NCBI GenBank assembly: GCA_031258895.1
Contig: JAIRMF010000113.1
Span: 1 to 12,714, forward strand
Origin: Dysgonamonadaceae bacterium
GTDB lineage: Bacteria; Bacteroidota; Bacteroidia; Bacteroidales; Azobacteroidaceae
Reading direction: 5' to 3'
DNA: 12,714 nucleotides
The notes beneath the pieces are model-generated. The model ran no database searches and had not been told where the DNA came from. It was given only the letters and a program-made list of their open reading frames with translations. Positions within the stretch are counted from its first letter, which is position 1; every line of letters starts with the position of its first letter. Below are positions 1 to 6,663 of this stretch, piece after piece. Position numbers and translations under genes: made by a program.

Positions 1-1
1 A

Positions 2-2137
2 ACGGATGATAAGGGAATTTTTAAAATTTCGGTGTCGGAAGAAGACGGGGAGTGGCTTTACGCTTCTTTCCCGGGCTATTCAACAGACAGCCTAAAGATT
101 ATAGATGATACGTCAGGGCTGGAATTTTTACTCACAGAGGATACAAATCTTGCGGAAGTGATTATAGACGGTACTCAGAAGGGTATAGTTTTCAGCCGTT
201 TGGATATAGGTAAAACGGAACTGATTACAAAGACCGGACTGATGAAAATGGCTTGCTGCACATTGGCGGAAAGTTTTGAGAACAGCGCGACGGTTACTGT
301 GGGATTCACAGACGCAATCTCAGGCACGAAACAAATCCAGCTCCTTGGCCTTGCAGGACTCTACGGACAGTTAATGTACGAGAATGTCCCCGTTTACAGG
401 GGCCTCCTTGCGCCGTTCGGATGGAATTACGTGCCGGGACAGTGGATGGAATCGGTTTGGATTTCGAAGGGCGCCTCGTCGGTTGTGAACGGATACGAAT
501 CAATTTCGGGACAGATCAATGCGGAAATGCGAAAGCCGAATCAAACCGAGCCGCTGTTCATTAATCTTTATTCGGACGTGCTGGGACGTTATGAGGCAAA
601 CATTACGTCTGCCGCGAAGGTGACGGAAAGTCTCTCTGCAGGCCTTCTGATCAACGGGGCTACCGAGACAAAAAGCGTCGCAGGGGATATATATCACGAC
701 CGTAACAAAGACGGATTCCGGGATATGCCGGAGTCCGGGACGCTTAACGTTTACAACCGCTGGGTCTACATTAAAGATAAGATACAGTCGAGAACAGGAT
801 TGCGACTATTGTATGACGGTCGCCGAGCAGGGCAGTTAGAACAGGCGGAACACATTATAACGGAAAATGACCTGCAGGGACTTTATACGACAGAGATAGA
901 GAACAAAAACCTTACGGTGGAAAATAAAACGGGCGTCATGATAGATGAAAACGGAAAGAGTATAGGAATAATCTCTTCGTTTAACAGTTCCCGACAAAAC
1001 TTGGAATACGGCAGGAAGCTGTTTAAAGGTTCGCAACAATCGTTTTATGCAAACGTCCTATACACTAACACCGAGAACCCATTGCATAACTATACCGTGG
1101 GAGCGAGTTTAATCTTGGATGACTACAATACATGGTATGAGGACATGCTTAAACCGACCGGAGCAGGCATAATACAAACCCCACGTGCGGAAATAAACCG
1201 CAGGGAGGTCGTTCCGGGCGCGTTTGCAGAGTATACGTTCAACAGCCACGACAAATTAATTCTCACGGCAGGGATAAGAGAAGACCGGAACTCGTATTTT
1301 GGCTGGCTCCTAACGCCGAGAGTCAATATCCGATACAATATAATACCGGAACTTGTCATTAGAACATCCGCGGGTAAGGGATACCGTTCCCCGAACGTCA
1401 TTACTGACAACGCGGGATTGTTGGCAACTTCCCGACAATTCAACATACAAACCGTTGACAGCCTTAACATTGAGGACGCATGGAATTACGGCGGCAGCCT
1501 AAGCGCGTACATCCCCGTCCTTAACGATAAAACATTAACGGTAAGCATAGACTACTTCCACACACGGTTTATAAATCAGGCGGTAGCGGATTTCGAACGA
1601 AGCCCATACTCAGTATTTTTCTACAACCTGCAAGGAAAGTCAAGCGCAGACGCAATACAGGCCGACCTGTCGATTTCACCGCTAAATGGACTCGATATAT
1701 TTGCCGCGGTGCGGTATAACAGCACGAAAGTCACGTATACGGACGGAAACCGACACTATACACTCGAAAAACCACTCATTTCACGCTACAAAGGACTGTT
1801 TAACGTCTCCTACGCAACGGCGAGACGCGCCTTCGTATTCGATATAACCGCCCAGGCAAACGGGCCGTCCCGCCTCCCAAGCACTAAAGGTTACAGCGCA
1901 GAGCAGGAATACTCGCCACCGTTCACAATATACTTCGCGCAAGTGACTAAAAACGCCAAACATTTCGATATATATGTCGGAAGTGAGAATATACTCGACT
2001 TCCGACAGTCAGACCCAGTGCGACACTACTCGCAACATTTCGGACAGGACTTTGACGCTTCCGTAGTATGGGGACCGGTCACCGGACGAAAGATTTATGC
2101 CGGAATCCGATGGAGAATAGGAAAGACGCTTCACTAA
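2..2137 (+). CDS. TonB-dependent outer-membrane receptor, 5' end outside window
   Basis: The reading frame is open from base 2, so the start codon, signal peptide and TonB box lie upstream; GTG at 32 is only an internal codon. The first ~35 residues (TDDKGIFKISV, then SFPGYSTDSLKI) look like the end of a carboxypeptidase-regulatory-like domain. A plug domain follows, with GLAGLYGQLMYENVPVYRG and then WISKGASSVVNGYESISGQI, the usual plug-end signature. The remaining ~540 residues are a beta-barrel rich in alternating aromatic strands, ending IYAGIRWRIGKTLH. A Cys-Cys pair (codons 254-259) in the context MKMACCTLAESFE resembles, from memory, a conserved motif in Bacteroidetes receptors encoded beside heavy-metal-associated proteins. 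The neighbour 18 bp downstream is exactly such a protein, so a role in metal or metal-complex uptake is inferred. The substrate is not shown by the sequence. The family assignment is strong. Confidence 0.93.
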   Translation, partial: TDDKGIFKISVSEEDGEWLYASFPGYSTDSLKIIDDTSGLEFLLTEDTNLAEVIIDGTQKGIVFSRLDIGKTELITKTGLMKMACCTLAESFENSATVTVGFTDAISGTKQIQLLGLAGLYGQLMYENVPVYRGLLAPFGWNYVPGQWMESVWISKGASSVVNGYESISGQINAEMRKPNQTEPLFINLYSDVLGRYEANITSAAKVTESLSAGLLINGATETKSVAGDIYHDRNKDGFRDMPESGTLNVYNRWVYIKDKIQSRTGLRLLYDGRRAGQLEQAEHIITENDLQGLYTTEIENKNLTVENKTGVMIDENGKSIGIISSFNSSRQNLEYGRKLFKGSQQSFYANVLYTNTENPLHNYTVGASLILDDYNTWYEDMLKPTGAGIIQTPRAEINRREVVPGAFAEYTFNSHDKLILTAGIREDRNSYFGWLLTPRVNIRYNIIPELVIRTSAGKGYRSPNVITDNAGLLATSRQFNIQTVDSLNIEDAWNYGGSLSAYIPVLNDKTLTVSIDYFHTRFINQAVADFERSPYSVFFYNLQGKSSADAIQADLSISPLNGLDIFAAVRYNSTKVTYTDGNRHYTLEKPLISRYKGLFNVSYATARRAFVFDITAQANGPSRLPSTKGYSAEQEYSPPFTIYFAQVTKNAKHFDIYVGSENILDFRQSDPVRHYSQHFGQDFDASVVWGPVTGRKIYAGIRWRIGKTLH

Positions 2138-2155
2138 ACTTATTAATACGCTTTT

Positions 2156-2518
2156 ATGAAAACAAAAAAATCATTCATTATCATGCTCGCGGCATTCTCA
2201 ATGTCCTGCGCGACCGTCTCAGCACAGGAAAATGTCAAAAAAGAAGAGAAAAAGGAACAGCAGGAAACAAAAAGACAGAAGAAAACAGTTCAAGAGGTCG
2301 TCTTTAAGGTTAATATGACATGCGAGAACTGTAAGGCGAAGATCGAGAAAAATGTCGCATGGGAGAAAGGAGTCAGGGATCTGGTCGTTAACCTCAACAG
2401 AAAGCTCGTTACAATCAAGTACGACGCCTCAAAAACCGACGAGGAAACGCTTAAAAAAGCGATAGAAGCGCTCGGATACACCGCGGAAAAGCAGGAAACA
2501 GCCGCGCAAAAGAAATAA
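2156..2518 (+). CDS. Secreted heavy-metal-associated (HMA) domain protein
   Basis: A 120-residue protein with an N-terminal signal peptide (KTKK, hydrophobic stretch, likely cleavage after VSA at residues 21-23). A highly charged Lys/Glu/Gln linker (about 26-45) follows, then one HMA domain (about 46-112) and a short polar tail. The metal-binding loop is NMTCENC with Cys56 and Cys59, the CxxC that binds Cu(I) or similar soft metals in this ferredoxin-like fold; the usual GMTC glycine is Asn here. The ending KAIEALGYTAE is typical of the fold. It starts 18 bp after the receptor stop codon and is almost certainly co-transcribed. Inferred role: a periplasmic metal chaperone or buffer working with the receptor. 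The metal is unknown. A Cys at residue 18 does not sit in a good lipobox, so a soluble periplasmic form is preferred over a lipoprotein. Confidence 0.9.
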   Translation: MKTKKSFIIMLAAFSMSCATVSAQENVKKEEKKEQQETKRQKKTVQEVVFKVNMTCENCKAKIEKNVAWEKGVRDLVVNLNRKLVTIKYDASKTDEETLKKAIEALGYTAEKQETAAQKK

Positions 2519-2618
2519 CCCCGCGCGCCTTCGGCAACCACATTAAGACATTGGTAAACAAGCCGATTCGGAGTGTGGGAACATGTCTTTCCGACGTCGT
2601 AAAACTGTGCGCAAACGC

Positions 2619-2640
2619 AAAAAAAGCCGTCCGCAAAGGC
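2619..2640 (-). terminator. Weak candidate terminator for the DUF4954 gene
   Basis: On the minus strand, about 75 nt past the DUF4954 stop, a short GC stem (GCC/GGC around a 9-nt loop, 2626-2640) is followed by seven T (2625-2619). The stem is only 3 bp, so this is tentative. The surrounding 2519-2714 gap between the convergent HMA and DUF4954 genes holds no gene I can support. Confidence 0.22.
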
Positions 2641-2714
2641 GAACAGCCAAAATGTCATGTCTATAACTTATGTCCGATTGATTACACCCGAAGCCCCAAA
2701 GACAATAACGCAGG

Positions 2715-4703
2715 TCACTCCGAAAGCACCCGCAAGCCCACCAAAAGCGCGTCGCAGAGCCGTGTCGTCTCGTCAAGATGCGCCCTAAGCTCCCGCGCGA
2801 ACAAACTCTCCTCAAAACCGCCACGTACCAACTCAAAATCGAGCCTGCTCTCCTCCTCGCCGCCATCAATGCCGAAACCAGCCCGCGATGCAAGAACAAA
2901 CTCCTTACGTGCATCCGAATACAGCAGGCCGTCAAGAAAAACAACGCTCTCCCTCCACGTCTCCACGATACAAGCAAGCTCCGCACAGGTACACCTCTCC
3001 ATCTCAACGCCATACGTCTGCCGGATTAAGTCCACTGCCCAAACCCACTCGCCAACGCAATAATTACTGTGCATCTCAGCGAAACGTTCCGAAACAGCGT
3101 CAAGCGTGCCGATAACACCGGTCTCTATGTCCGAGAGCAGGCGCGCAACTTCGCTCTTAGGTGCAACAAGACCGGCCAGATCCGTCCACTCTCCAAGACC
3201 AACAGCGGTATCGGGAACAAGACGTCTCCGCAATTCATCCACACTTCCGAATGCCAAGCTCCCAAGGCGTTTTACCAGCGAATCCCCCAAAAACTTGTGC
3301 AGCGCCGCTTTATAAAGCTTGAGCCCCTTCTCAAGAGAATAGCGCTGAATCCTCGTCCTCTTATAATGATATGAATCCGGCGTGCCGACAGAACTCGACT
3401 TCAAACTCTCCAGTATCTCAATGCCGCTCAGTATCCGACTAACAGAATACGGGTTTAACAGATTAAAATTGATACAGTCCAAAAGGTTGGGATCAGTGCG
3501 CCGGTCACGGGTCGGCCACTTCTGTGCATCGCGGACCGTACCCGCATTACGAAGATTTATGCCCGGCACCAGAACGCTGTCGCCATCGCTTTCAATCAGA
3601 TATGAGAACGGCATATCGGAAGTGTCCGGATGCTTGTAGTGACGTCCGGTTACAAGCGTAAAAGCGCCTATTCTTGCGGGCCACAGAAGATATGAATCAC
3701 TCGCCGTTTTTGAACCTCGTTCTACAATTCCCTGATGAATCGGACCAAGTTTATACATATGATTGCTCTGATTCGAGCCGCTTCCTGCATTCAGAAATGA
3801 GTAGTATCCTGCGATTAAGAGGGTTGATTTATGATGCGTCACCGTGTAAGGTCCGGCGAATATGGAGCAAGCTTCGCCATGTAAGGCGTGACAGTTGGCA
3901 AAAAACAGAGAGTTATCGGACGAATATTGTTTACCGATTACGCATCCCTGTCCGACGAACGTATCGAAAATTTCCGCCCCGTGTGATATTTCGGAATTAC
4001 TGCAAACGATAAAATTCTGAGCAATGACACTTACCCCTATGTAGACCGGCGCTTCACGGCAACTGTTAATAGTCCCGTTCGTTAAGCTGTGTACTCCATC
4101 GAGACAGGCATATTCACCTATTCGCATGTTTTTGATTGTGCGGCAATTGGTCAGCCGTGCGTTTTTGGCGATGATTCCTCTGTCCGATTCGATCGAAGTC
4201 GCATAATCTTTTATCATTTCGAAAAGCCTGTTTATTGAGGCCGGTCGGTAGCGATACAGAGCCATGATATATGCCAGATGAGCAGACAGTTTGTCGTAAA
4301 TAGGGATTGCTCTTCCTCCTGTTTCGTCAAGTACGTTTATCGACAAACCGTTACCGAATTTGCTTATTCCGTCTGTGGAGATCATGTCCACGTTTTCGAT
4401 AACGACGTTGTCTTCTATGATGTAGTTGGATATTGAATTGTTTACGTGATTTATATAGACGTTATTTCCGATTGAGCAGTTATGAATTGTTGCGCAAAAG
4501 ATGCCGGAGTGTTTTTTCAGTCCTCCCTGGAACGTTATTTCGTCATTGAGTTCTCCGATTCTTATTTTACCGGAAAAATTTACGTTTGCCACGTATTGGG
4601 GGTTAAATCCTTCTTTTTTGACTTCAATTTGCGTCCAGCATTCGCATCGGCAACCTTGAGCGGACAATGCGTTTATTTCCTGCCGTGTTAATTGGCGATA
4701 CAT
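2715..4703 (-). CDS. DUF4954 family protein (left-handed beta-helix)
   Basis: A 662-residue protein recognised as DUF4954, a Bacteroidetes family of about this length. The start is ATG at 4703-4701 (MYRQLTRQEINAL, the typical family N-terminus). The frame is open a further 29 codons upstream, but those run through the tRNA gene and are not coding. Residues ~40-350 have the hexapeptide-like pattern of a left-handed parallel beta-helix. The best-conserved block is CSIFAGPYTVTHHKSTLLIA, then GSGSNQSNHMYKLGP, then LLWPARIGAFTLVTGRHY. From ~450 on the chain is helical. The fold resembles sugar-nucleotide and acyl transferases, but no reaction is established as far as I know and none is claimed. 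The 5' end lies 29 bp from the tRNA-Gly on the same strand, so read-through from the tRNA promoter is likely. The sense strand is A+C-leaning at the start and strongly G+T-rich at the end. Confidence 0.92.
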   Translation of the reverse strand: MYRQLTRQEINALSAQGCRCECWTQIEVKKEGFNPQYVANVNFSGKIRIGELNDEITFQGGLKKHSGIFCATIHNCSIGNNVYINHVNNSISNYIIEDNVVIENVDMISTDGISKFGNGLSINVLDETGGRAIPIYDKLSAHLAYIMALYRYRPASINRLFEMIKDYATSIESDRGIIAKNARLTNCRTIKNMRIGEYACLDGVHSLTNGTINSCREAPVYIGVSVIAQNFIVCSNSEISHGAEIFDTFVGQGCVIGKQYSSDNSLFFANCHALHGEACSIFAGPYTVTHHKSTLLIAGYYSFLNAGSGSNQSNHMYKLGPIHQGIVERGSKTASDSYLLWPARIGAFTLVTGRHYKHPDTSDMPFSYLIESDGDSVLVPGINLRNAGTVRDAQKWPTRDRRTDPNLLDCINFNLLNPYSVSRILSGIEILESLKSSSVGTPDSYHYKRTRIQRYSLEKGLKLYKAALHKFLGDSLVKRLGSLAFGSVDELRRRLVPDTAVGLGEWTDLAGLVAPKSEVARLLSDIETGVIGTLDAVSERFAEMHSNYCVGEWVWAVDLIRQTYGVEMERCTCAELACIVETWRESVVFLDGLLYSDARKEFVLASRAGFGIDGGEEESRLDFELVRGGFEESLFARELRAHLDETTRLCDALLVGLRVLSE

Positions 4704-4732
4704 TTCGATGTTTTGTTTATGTATTGGGGGAG

Positions 4733-4805
4733 AGCGAGAAACGGGGCTCGAACCCGCGACCCCGACCTTGGGAAAGTCGTGCTCTACCAACTGAGCTATT
4801 CTCGC
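4733..4805 (-). tRNA. tRNA-Gly, anticodon CCC
   Basis: A 73-nt cloverleaf folded by eye. The acceptor stem GCGAGAA/TTCTCGC is fully paired. The D-arm is GCTC-AGTTGGTA-GAGC, and the anticodon stem CGACT/GGTCG carries the loop TTCCCAA, giving anticodon CCC (reads GGG). The T-arm is GCGGG-TTCGAGC-CCCGT. The discriminator base is T (U73), as expected for bacterial tRNA-Gly. The 3' CCA is not encoded (the next bases are CTC), as is usual in Bacteroidetes. Confidence 0.97.
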
Positions 4806-4815
4806 ATAACGGCTG

Positions 4816-4850
4816 CAAAATTACTCAAAAGTATTGAGTTTTGCAAAAAA
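4816..4850 (-). promoter_or_regulatory. Bacteroidetes-type promoter for tRNA-Gly
   Basis: On the minus strand, TTTTTTG (4850-4844), a 20-nt spacer, then TAATTTTG (4823-4816). This matches the known Bacteroidetes primary sigma factor pattern TTTG-N19-21-TAnnTTTG. The -7 box ends 10 nt before the tRNA 5' end, which places the transcription start just upstream of the tRNA. A second TAnnTTTG (TACTTTTG, 4833-4826) has no matching -33 box that I see. Confidence 0.8.
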
Positions 4851-4864
4851 GGAGTGCTTTCACT
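4845..4864 (-). terminator. Candidate terminator of the SUMF1-fold gene
   Basis: Seven nt after the stop codon at 4871, the minus strand has AGTG-AAAG-CACT (4864-4853), then CC and six T (4850-4845). The stem is only 4 bp. The T tract doubles as part of the tRNA promoter's -33 box, so termination of one unit and initiation of the next overlap. Confidence 0.35.
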
Positions 4865-4870
4865 AATAAT

Positions 4871-6073
4871 TTATTTACACACGACCCGGAAGCCAAAACC
4901 GTAGCCGCGGTCGGTCGGGTAGTTGCTGTGGCGATCCGAAACACAACATTCGGACTCTACACTGCTCCAGCGGCCGCCGCGCGAGACGCGATAAGTACCG
5001 CTGTTAGAGCCGTGAGGGTTGTTACTATCATAATTTTGTTGGTACCAACTCCATGTCCATTCCCAAACATTCCCGGTCATATCGTGAAGGCCAAGCTCAT
5101 TGGCGGTTTTCGTTGCTACGGGCTTGGTGCCGTAAACATTTTTATAATCGCCGGCGCAATCATCGATGTAGGAGGTGTTGCTGTCGTAGTTATTGCCGCT
5201 ATACCAGGCAACCTCACAAGCCGTATTGCCACCCGAAAAATAATAATCAAAAGTATTTTTACCCGAGTTTGACTGGCTCTTCAGACCACCACGTGCAGCA
5301 TATTCCCACTCGGCCTCATAGGGAAGACGGTAACCGTTTTTAGTGAAATCGCAGTCGGCATTATCCCAATCGGTGTTCGTATTGGACTCATGAGGAACAC
5401 CTTTATAAGTTAAAGTATCGAAATTCACGCCTTGTACGGTATAACAGGGCGTCTTGCCTTCAAGAATACTCAACTTATTACAGTAAGCAATAGCATCGTA
5501 ACAATTAACATATTCAACAGGCAAAGCCGAAGTTGCACCACTTTTAGCATAATGGCTGTCAGTCTCACTGTTACCGCACTTGAAATAAGAGGGATTTACG
5601 CCCATCACATACTCAAACTGTGCCTGTGTTACTTCCGTCTTGCTCATCTTAAAGCTCGAAATGTCCGCTTGGTAACTACCGGTTTCTGGGTCGGAGGAGG
5701 GGACTCCGGAAGAAGGATCTTGCAACTTCGCACCGATAAAAAATTTGCCACCTGCAATGTCAATCATCTCCGGCTTAAAGAACTCCGGCGGACATTGCTG
5801 TATCCACTTCGACCCGTTCCATGTCTCGACGCATCCGTTGCAGGTATTGAAGAGTTGAAGGCCGCGAGCAGCATCTTTGTCGGTCAAGGTGAGTGCGTCA
5901 CGCTGTATGGTATTCATCTGGGGCAATCTGAATCCCCGCGTGCCGCCACCGGCAAGTTCAAGTACTGAAAACGGCTGCGGGGCGTATAGAGACCCGATAG
6001 TGGCTTGTGCTGTTGCCCTGTCAACAGTGCAGAAACAGAGTGCAAAGAGAATTAAAAAGAATGTTCGTTTCAT
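4871..6073 (-). CDS. Secreted SUMF1/FGE-fold protein, probably non-oxidase
   Basis: A 400-residue protein. The signal peptide is MKRTFFLILFALCFC with likely cleavage after ATA or TAQ near residue 22. Residues ~24-95 match a segment common at the N-terminus of Bacteroidetes surface proteins (RGFRLPQM, then RDAL, then ARGLQLFNTCNGCVETWNGSKW). A formylglycine-generating-enzyme/SUMF1 domain spans ~103-400: MIDIAGGKFFIGA, SKTEVTQAQFEYVMG, LPVEYVNCYDAIAYCN, YRLPYEAEWEYAARGG, HDMTGNVWEWTWSWY, SRGGRWSS, and the end GFGFRVVCK. True FGE enzymes carry two cysteines shortly after the RGG motif. Here the equivalent stretch reads RGGRWSSVESECC, so the canonical pair is not in place and oxidase activity is doubtful. 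GldK/PorK of the T9SS also have this fold, but they are lipoproteins without this N-terminal segment. Function unassigned. The gene is transcribed alone; array 1 lies 52 bp upstream of its start. Confidence 0.88.
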   Translation of the reverse strand: MKRTFFLILFALCFCTVDRATAQATIGSLYAPQPFSVLELAGGGTRGFRLPQMNTIQRDALTLTDKDAARGLQLFNTCNGCVETWNGSKWIQQCPPEFFKPEMIDIAGGKFFIGAKLQDPSSGVPSSDPETGSYQADISSFKMSKTEVTQAQFEYVMGVNPSYFKCGNSETDSHYAKSGATSALPVEYVNCYDAIAYCNKLSILEGKTPCYTVQGVNFDTLTYKGVPHESNTNTDWDNADCDFTKNGYRLPYEAEWEYAARGGLKSQSNSGKNTFDYYFSGGNTACEVAWYSGNNYDSNTSYIDDCAGDYKNVYGTKPVATKTANELGLHDMTGNVWEWTWSWYQQNYDSNNPHGSNSGTYRVSRGGRWSSVESECCVSDRHSNYPTDRGYGFGFRVVCK

Positions 6074-6105
6074 TGTTGTGTTTATTTTTTAGTTTGATAA
6101 AAATG

Positions 6106-6113
6106 CAAATGAA
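6106..6113 (-). promoter_or_regulatory. Imperfect -7 element upstream of the SUMF1-fold gene
   Basis: TTCATTTG followed by CA on the minus strand differs from TAnnTTTG at one position. It would start a transcript about 27 nt before the ATG at 6073. No -33 box is visible; that position falls inside the 21-bp repeat array, whose nearest unit ends 12 nt upstream. This fits a weak or factor-dependent promoter, but it is tentative. Confidence 0.3.
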
Positions 6114-6125
6114 TATGGGCAAAGC

Positions 6126-6272
6126 GTAGCTCGGGGAGATGTCTCCGCAGCTCGGGGAGATATCTCCGCGACCCAGGGAGACGCCTCCGCAGCCCGGAGA
6201 GATGTCTCCGCAGCCCAGGGAGATGTCTCCGCGACCCGGGGAGATGTCTCCGCAACTCGGGGAGATGTCTCC
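6126..6272. repeat. Array 1: seven 21-bp palindromic tandem repeats
   Basis: Seven contiguous units of exactly 21 bp start at 6126, 6147, 6168, 6189, 6210, 6231 and 6252. Each holds an inverted repeat, typically GGAGA-TG-TCTCC. Unit 2 has the perfect palindrome GGAGATATCTCC, and units 3 and 4 have imperfect arms. The intervening 9 bp vary (for example GCAGCTCGG, GCGACCCGG, GCAACTCGG). The period is two helical turns. Because 21 is a multiple of 3, reading frames stay open on both strands, but differences between units are mostly amino-acid-changing in the frames I read, so coding is unlikely. There are no spacers, so it is not CRISPR. Confidence 0.95.
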
Positions 6273-6432
6273 GCCGTTACAATATATATATGTGGATGTC
6301 GTACCGACTTCGCGGCATCGACGGTATATGCATGAATAAGCCCTCCTGACCGATCCGTCGTGAAGGGCGGCAAAAATGTCGTCCGAAGACTTATCGCACG
6401 ACAGGCGTTCTGCGCGCGGCTTTAAACGGTAA

Positions 6433-6453
6433 TGTGTGTGTGTGTGTGTGTGT
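6433..6453. repeat. (TG)10 dinucleotide microsatellite
   Basis: Ten TG units and a final T. It lies about 90 nt downstream of the leftward promoter's -7 box and about 210 nt upstream of the porU start. Tracts of this kind are prone to slippage. Confidence 0.95.
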
Positions 6454-6523
6454 TAATAAATTATCCAACGCCGCCAAATATTTCGACGCAGTCGGCAATA
6501 AAATTATGTCTGTATGGGTTGCT

Positions 6524-6582
6524 GTTATAGTCATAACGGGTGCAAAGGTAAGTGTTATTTTTTAAAACAACAAAATAATAAC
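6524..6582. promoter_or_regulatory. GTTAT/ATAAC dyads around the leftward promoter (operator candidate)
   Basis: GTTAT at 6524-6528 pairs with ATAAC at 6533-6537, a 14-bp dyad over the predicted leftward transcription start. A second GTTAT (6554-6558) and ATAAC (6578-6582) bracket the promoter spacer and -33 box. The same half-site four times around one promoter suggests an operator, but the local A+T richness makes chance possible. Confidence 0.3.
6543..6575 (-). promoter_or_regulatory. Strong leftward Bacteroidetes-type promoter
   Basis: On the minus strand: TTTTG (6575-6571), a 20-nt spacer, TACCTTTG (6550-6543), then CACCCG. This is a full match to TTTG-N19-21-TAnnTTTG. Transcription would start near 6537 and run left through the TG/CA tract and array 1 toward the SUMF1-fold gene, giving a leader of ~460 nt, or it could serve a small RNA. 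It points away from porU. Confidence 0.7.
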
Positions 6583-6663
6583 AGAAAAAATCACCGGAAA
6601 TACCAATGCAATAAACTGTTGTTTATTCCGTTTATTATTCCGAAAACATTCACCGAACAACGA

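Larger units (their letters stand above)
6273..6663. other. Non-coding region between array 1 and porU
   Basis: No convincing gene. It holds an (AT)-rich stretch (about 6281-6291), a segment able to fold on the minus strand (GTC-TTCG-GAC hairpin near 6382-6391; GCCCT/AGGGC arms near 6340-6368), a (TG)10 tract, and a leftward promoter with dyads around it. A 47-codon frame on the minus strand (6534-6391) begins within a few nt of the predicted transcription start, but it encodes nothing I recognise. No clear TAnnTTTG promoter is visible for porU on the plus strand. Confidence 0.6.

Noticed and set aside
2156..2518. Lipoprotein assignment for the HMA protein (Cys18)
   Set aside because: The residues before the Cys (FSMS) do not fit a lipobox; a standard cleavage site after VSA is better.
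2551..3063. Plus-strand frame of 170 codons downstream of the HMA gene
   Set aside because: Most of it is antisense to the well-supported DUF4954 gene, with low-complexity Ser/Arg/Lys composition.
4704..4790. 29-codon N-terminal extension of the DUF4954 frame
   Set aside because: It is read through the tRNA-Gly gene; the family N-terminus begins at MYRQL (4703).
4871..6073. GldK/PorK (T9SS) identity for the SUMF1-fold protein
   Set aside because: No lipobox, a different N-terminal segment, and no GldL/M/N neighbours; sharing the fold is not enough.
6089..6373. Minus-strand frame of 94 codons just upstream of the SUMF1-fold gene, with a 7-residue AETSPRV repeat
   Set aside because: It is a by-product of the 21-bp period; differences between units are mostly residue-changing, with no sign of protein selection.
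6514..6663. 50-codon upstream extension of porU
   Set aside because: It overlaps the leftward promoter, is Cys/Asn/Lys-rich with no signal peptide, and would bury the real signal peptide starting at 6664.
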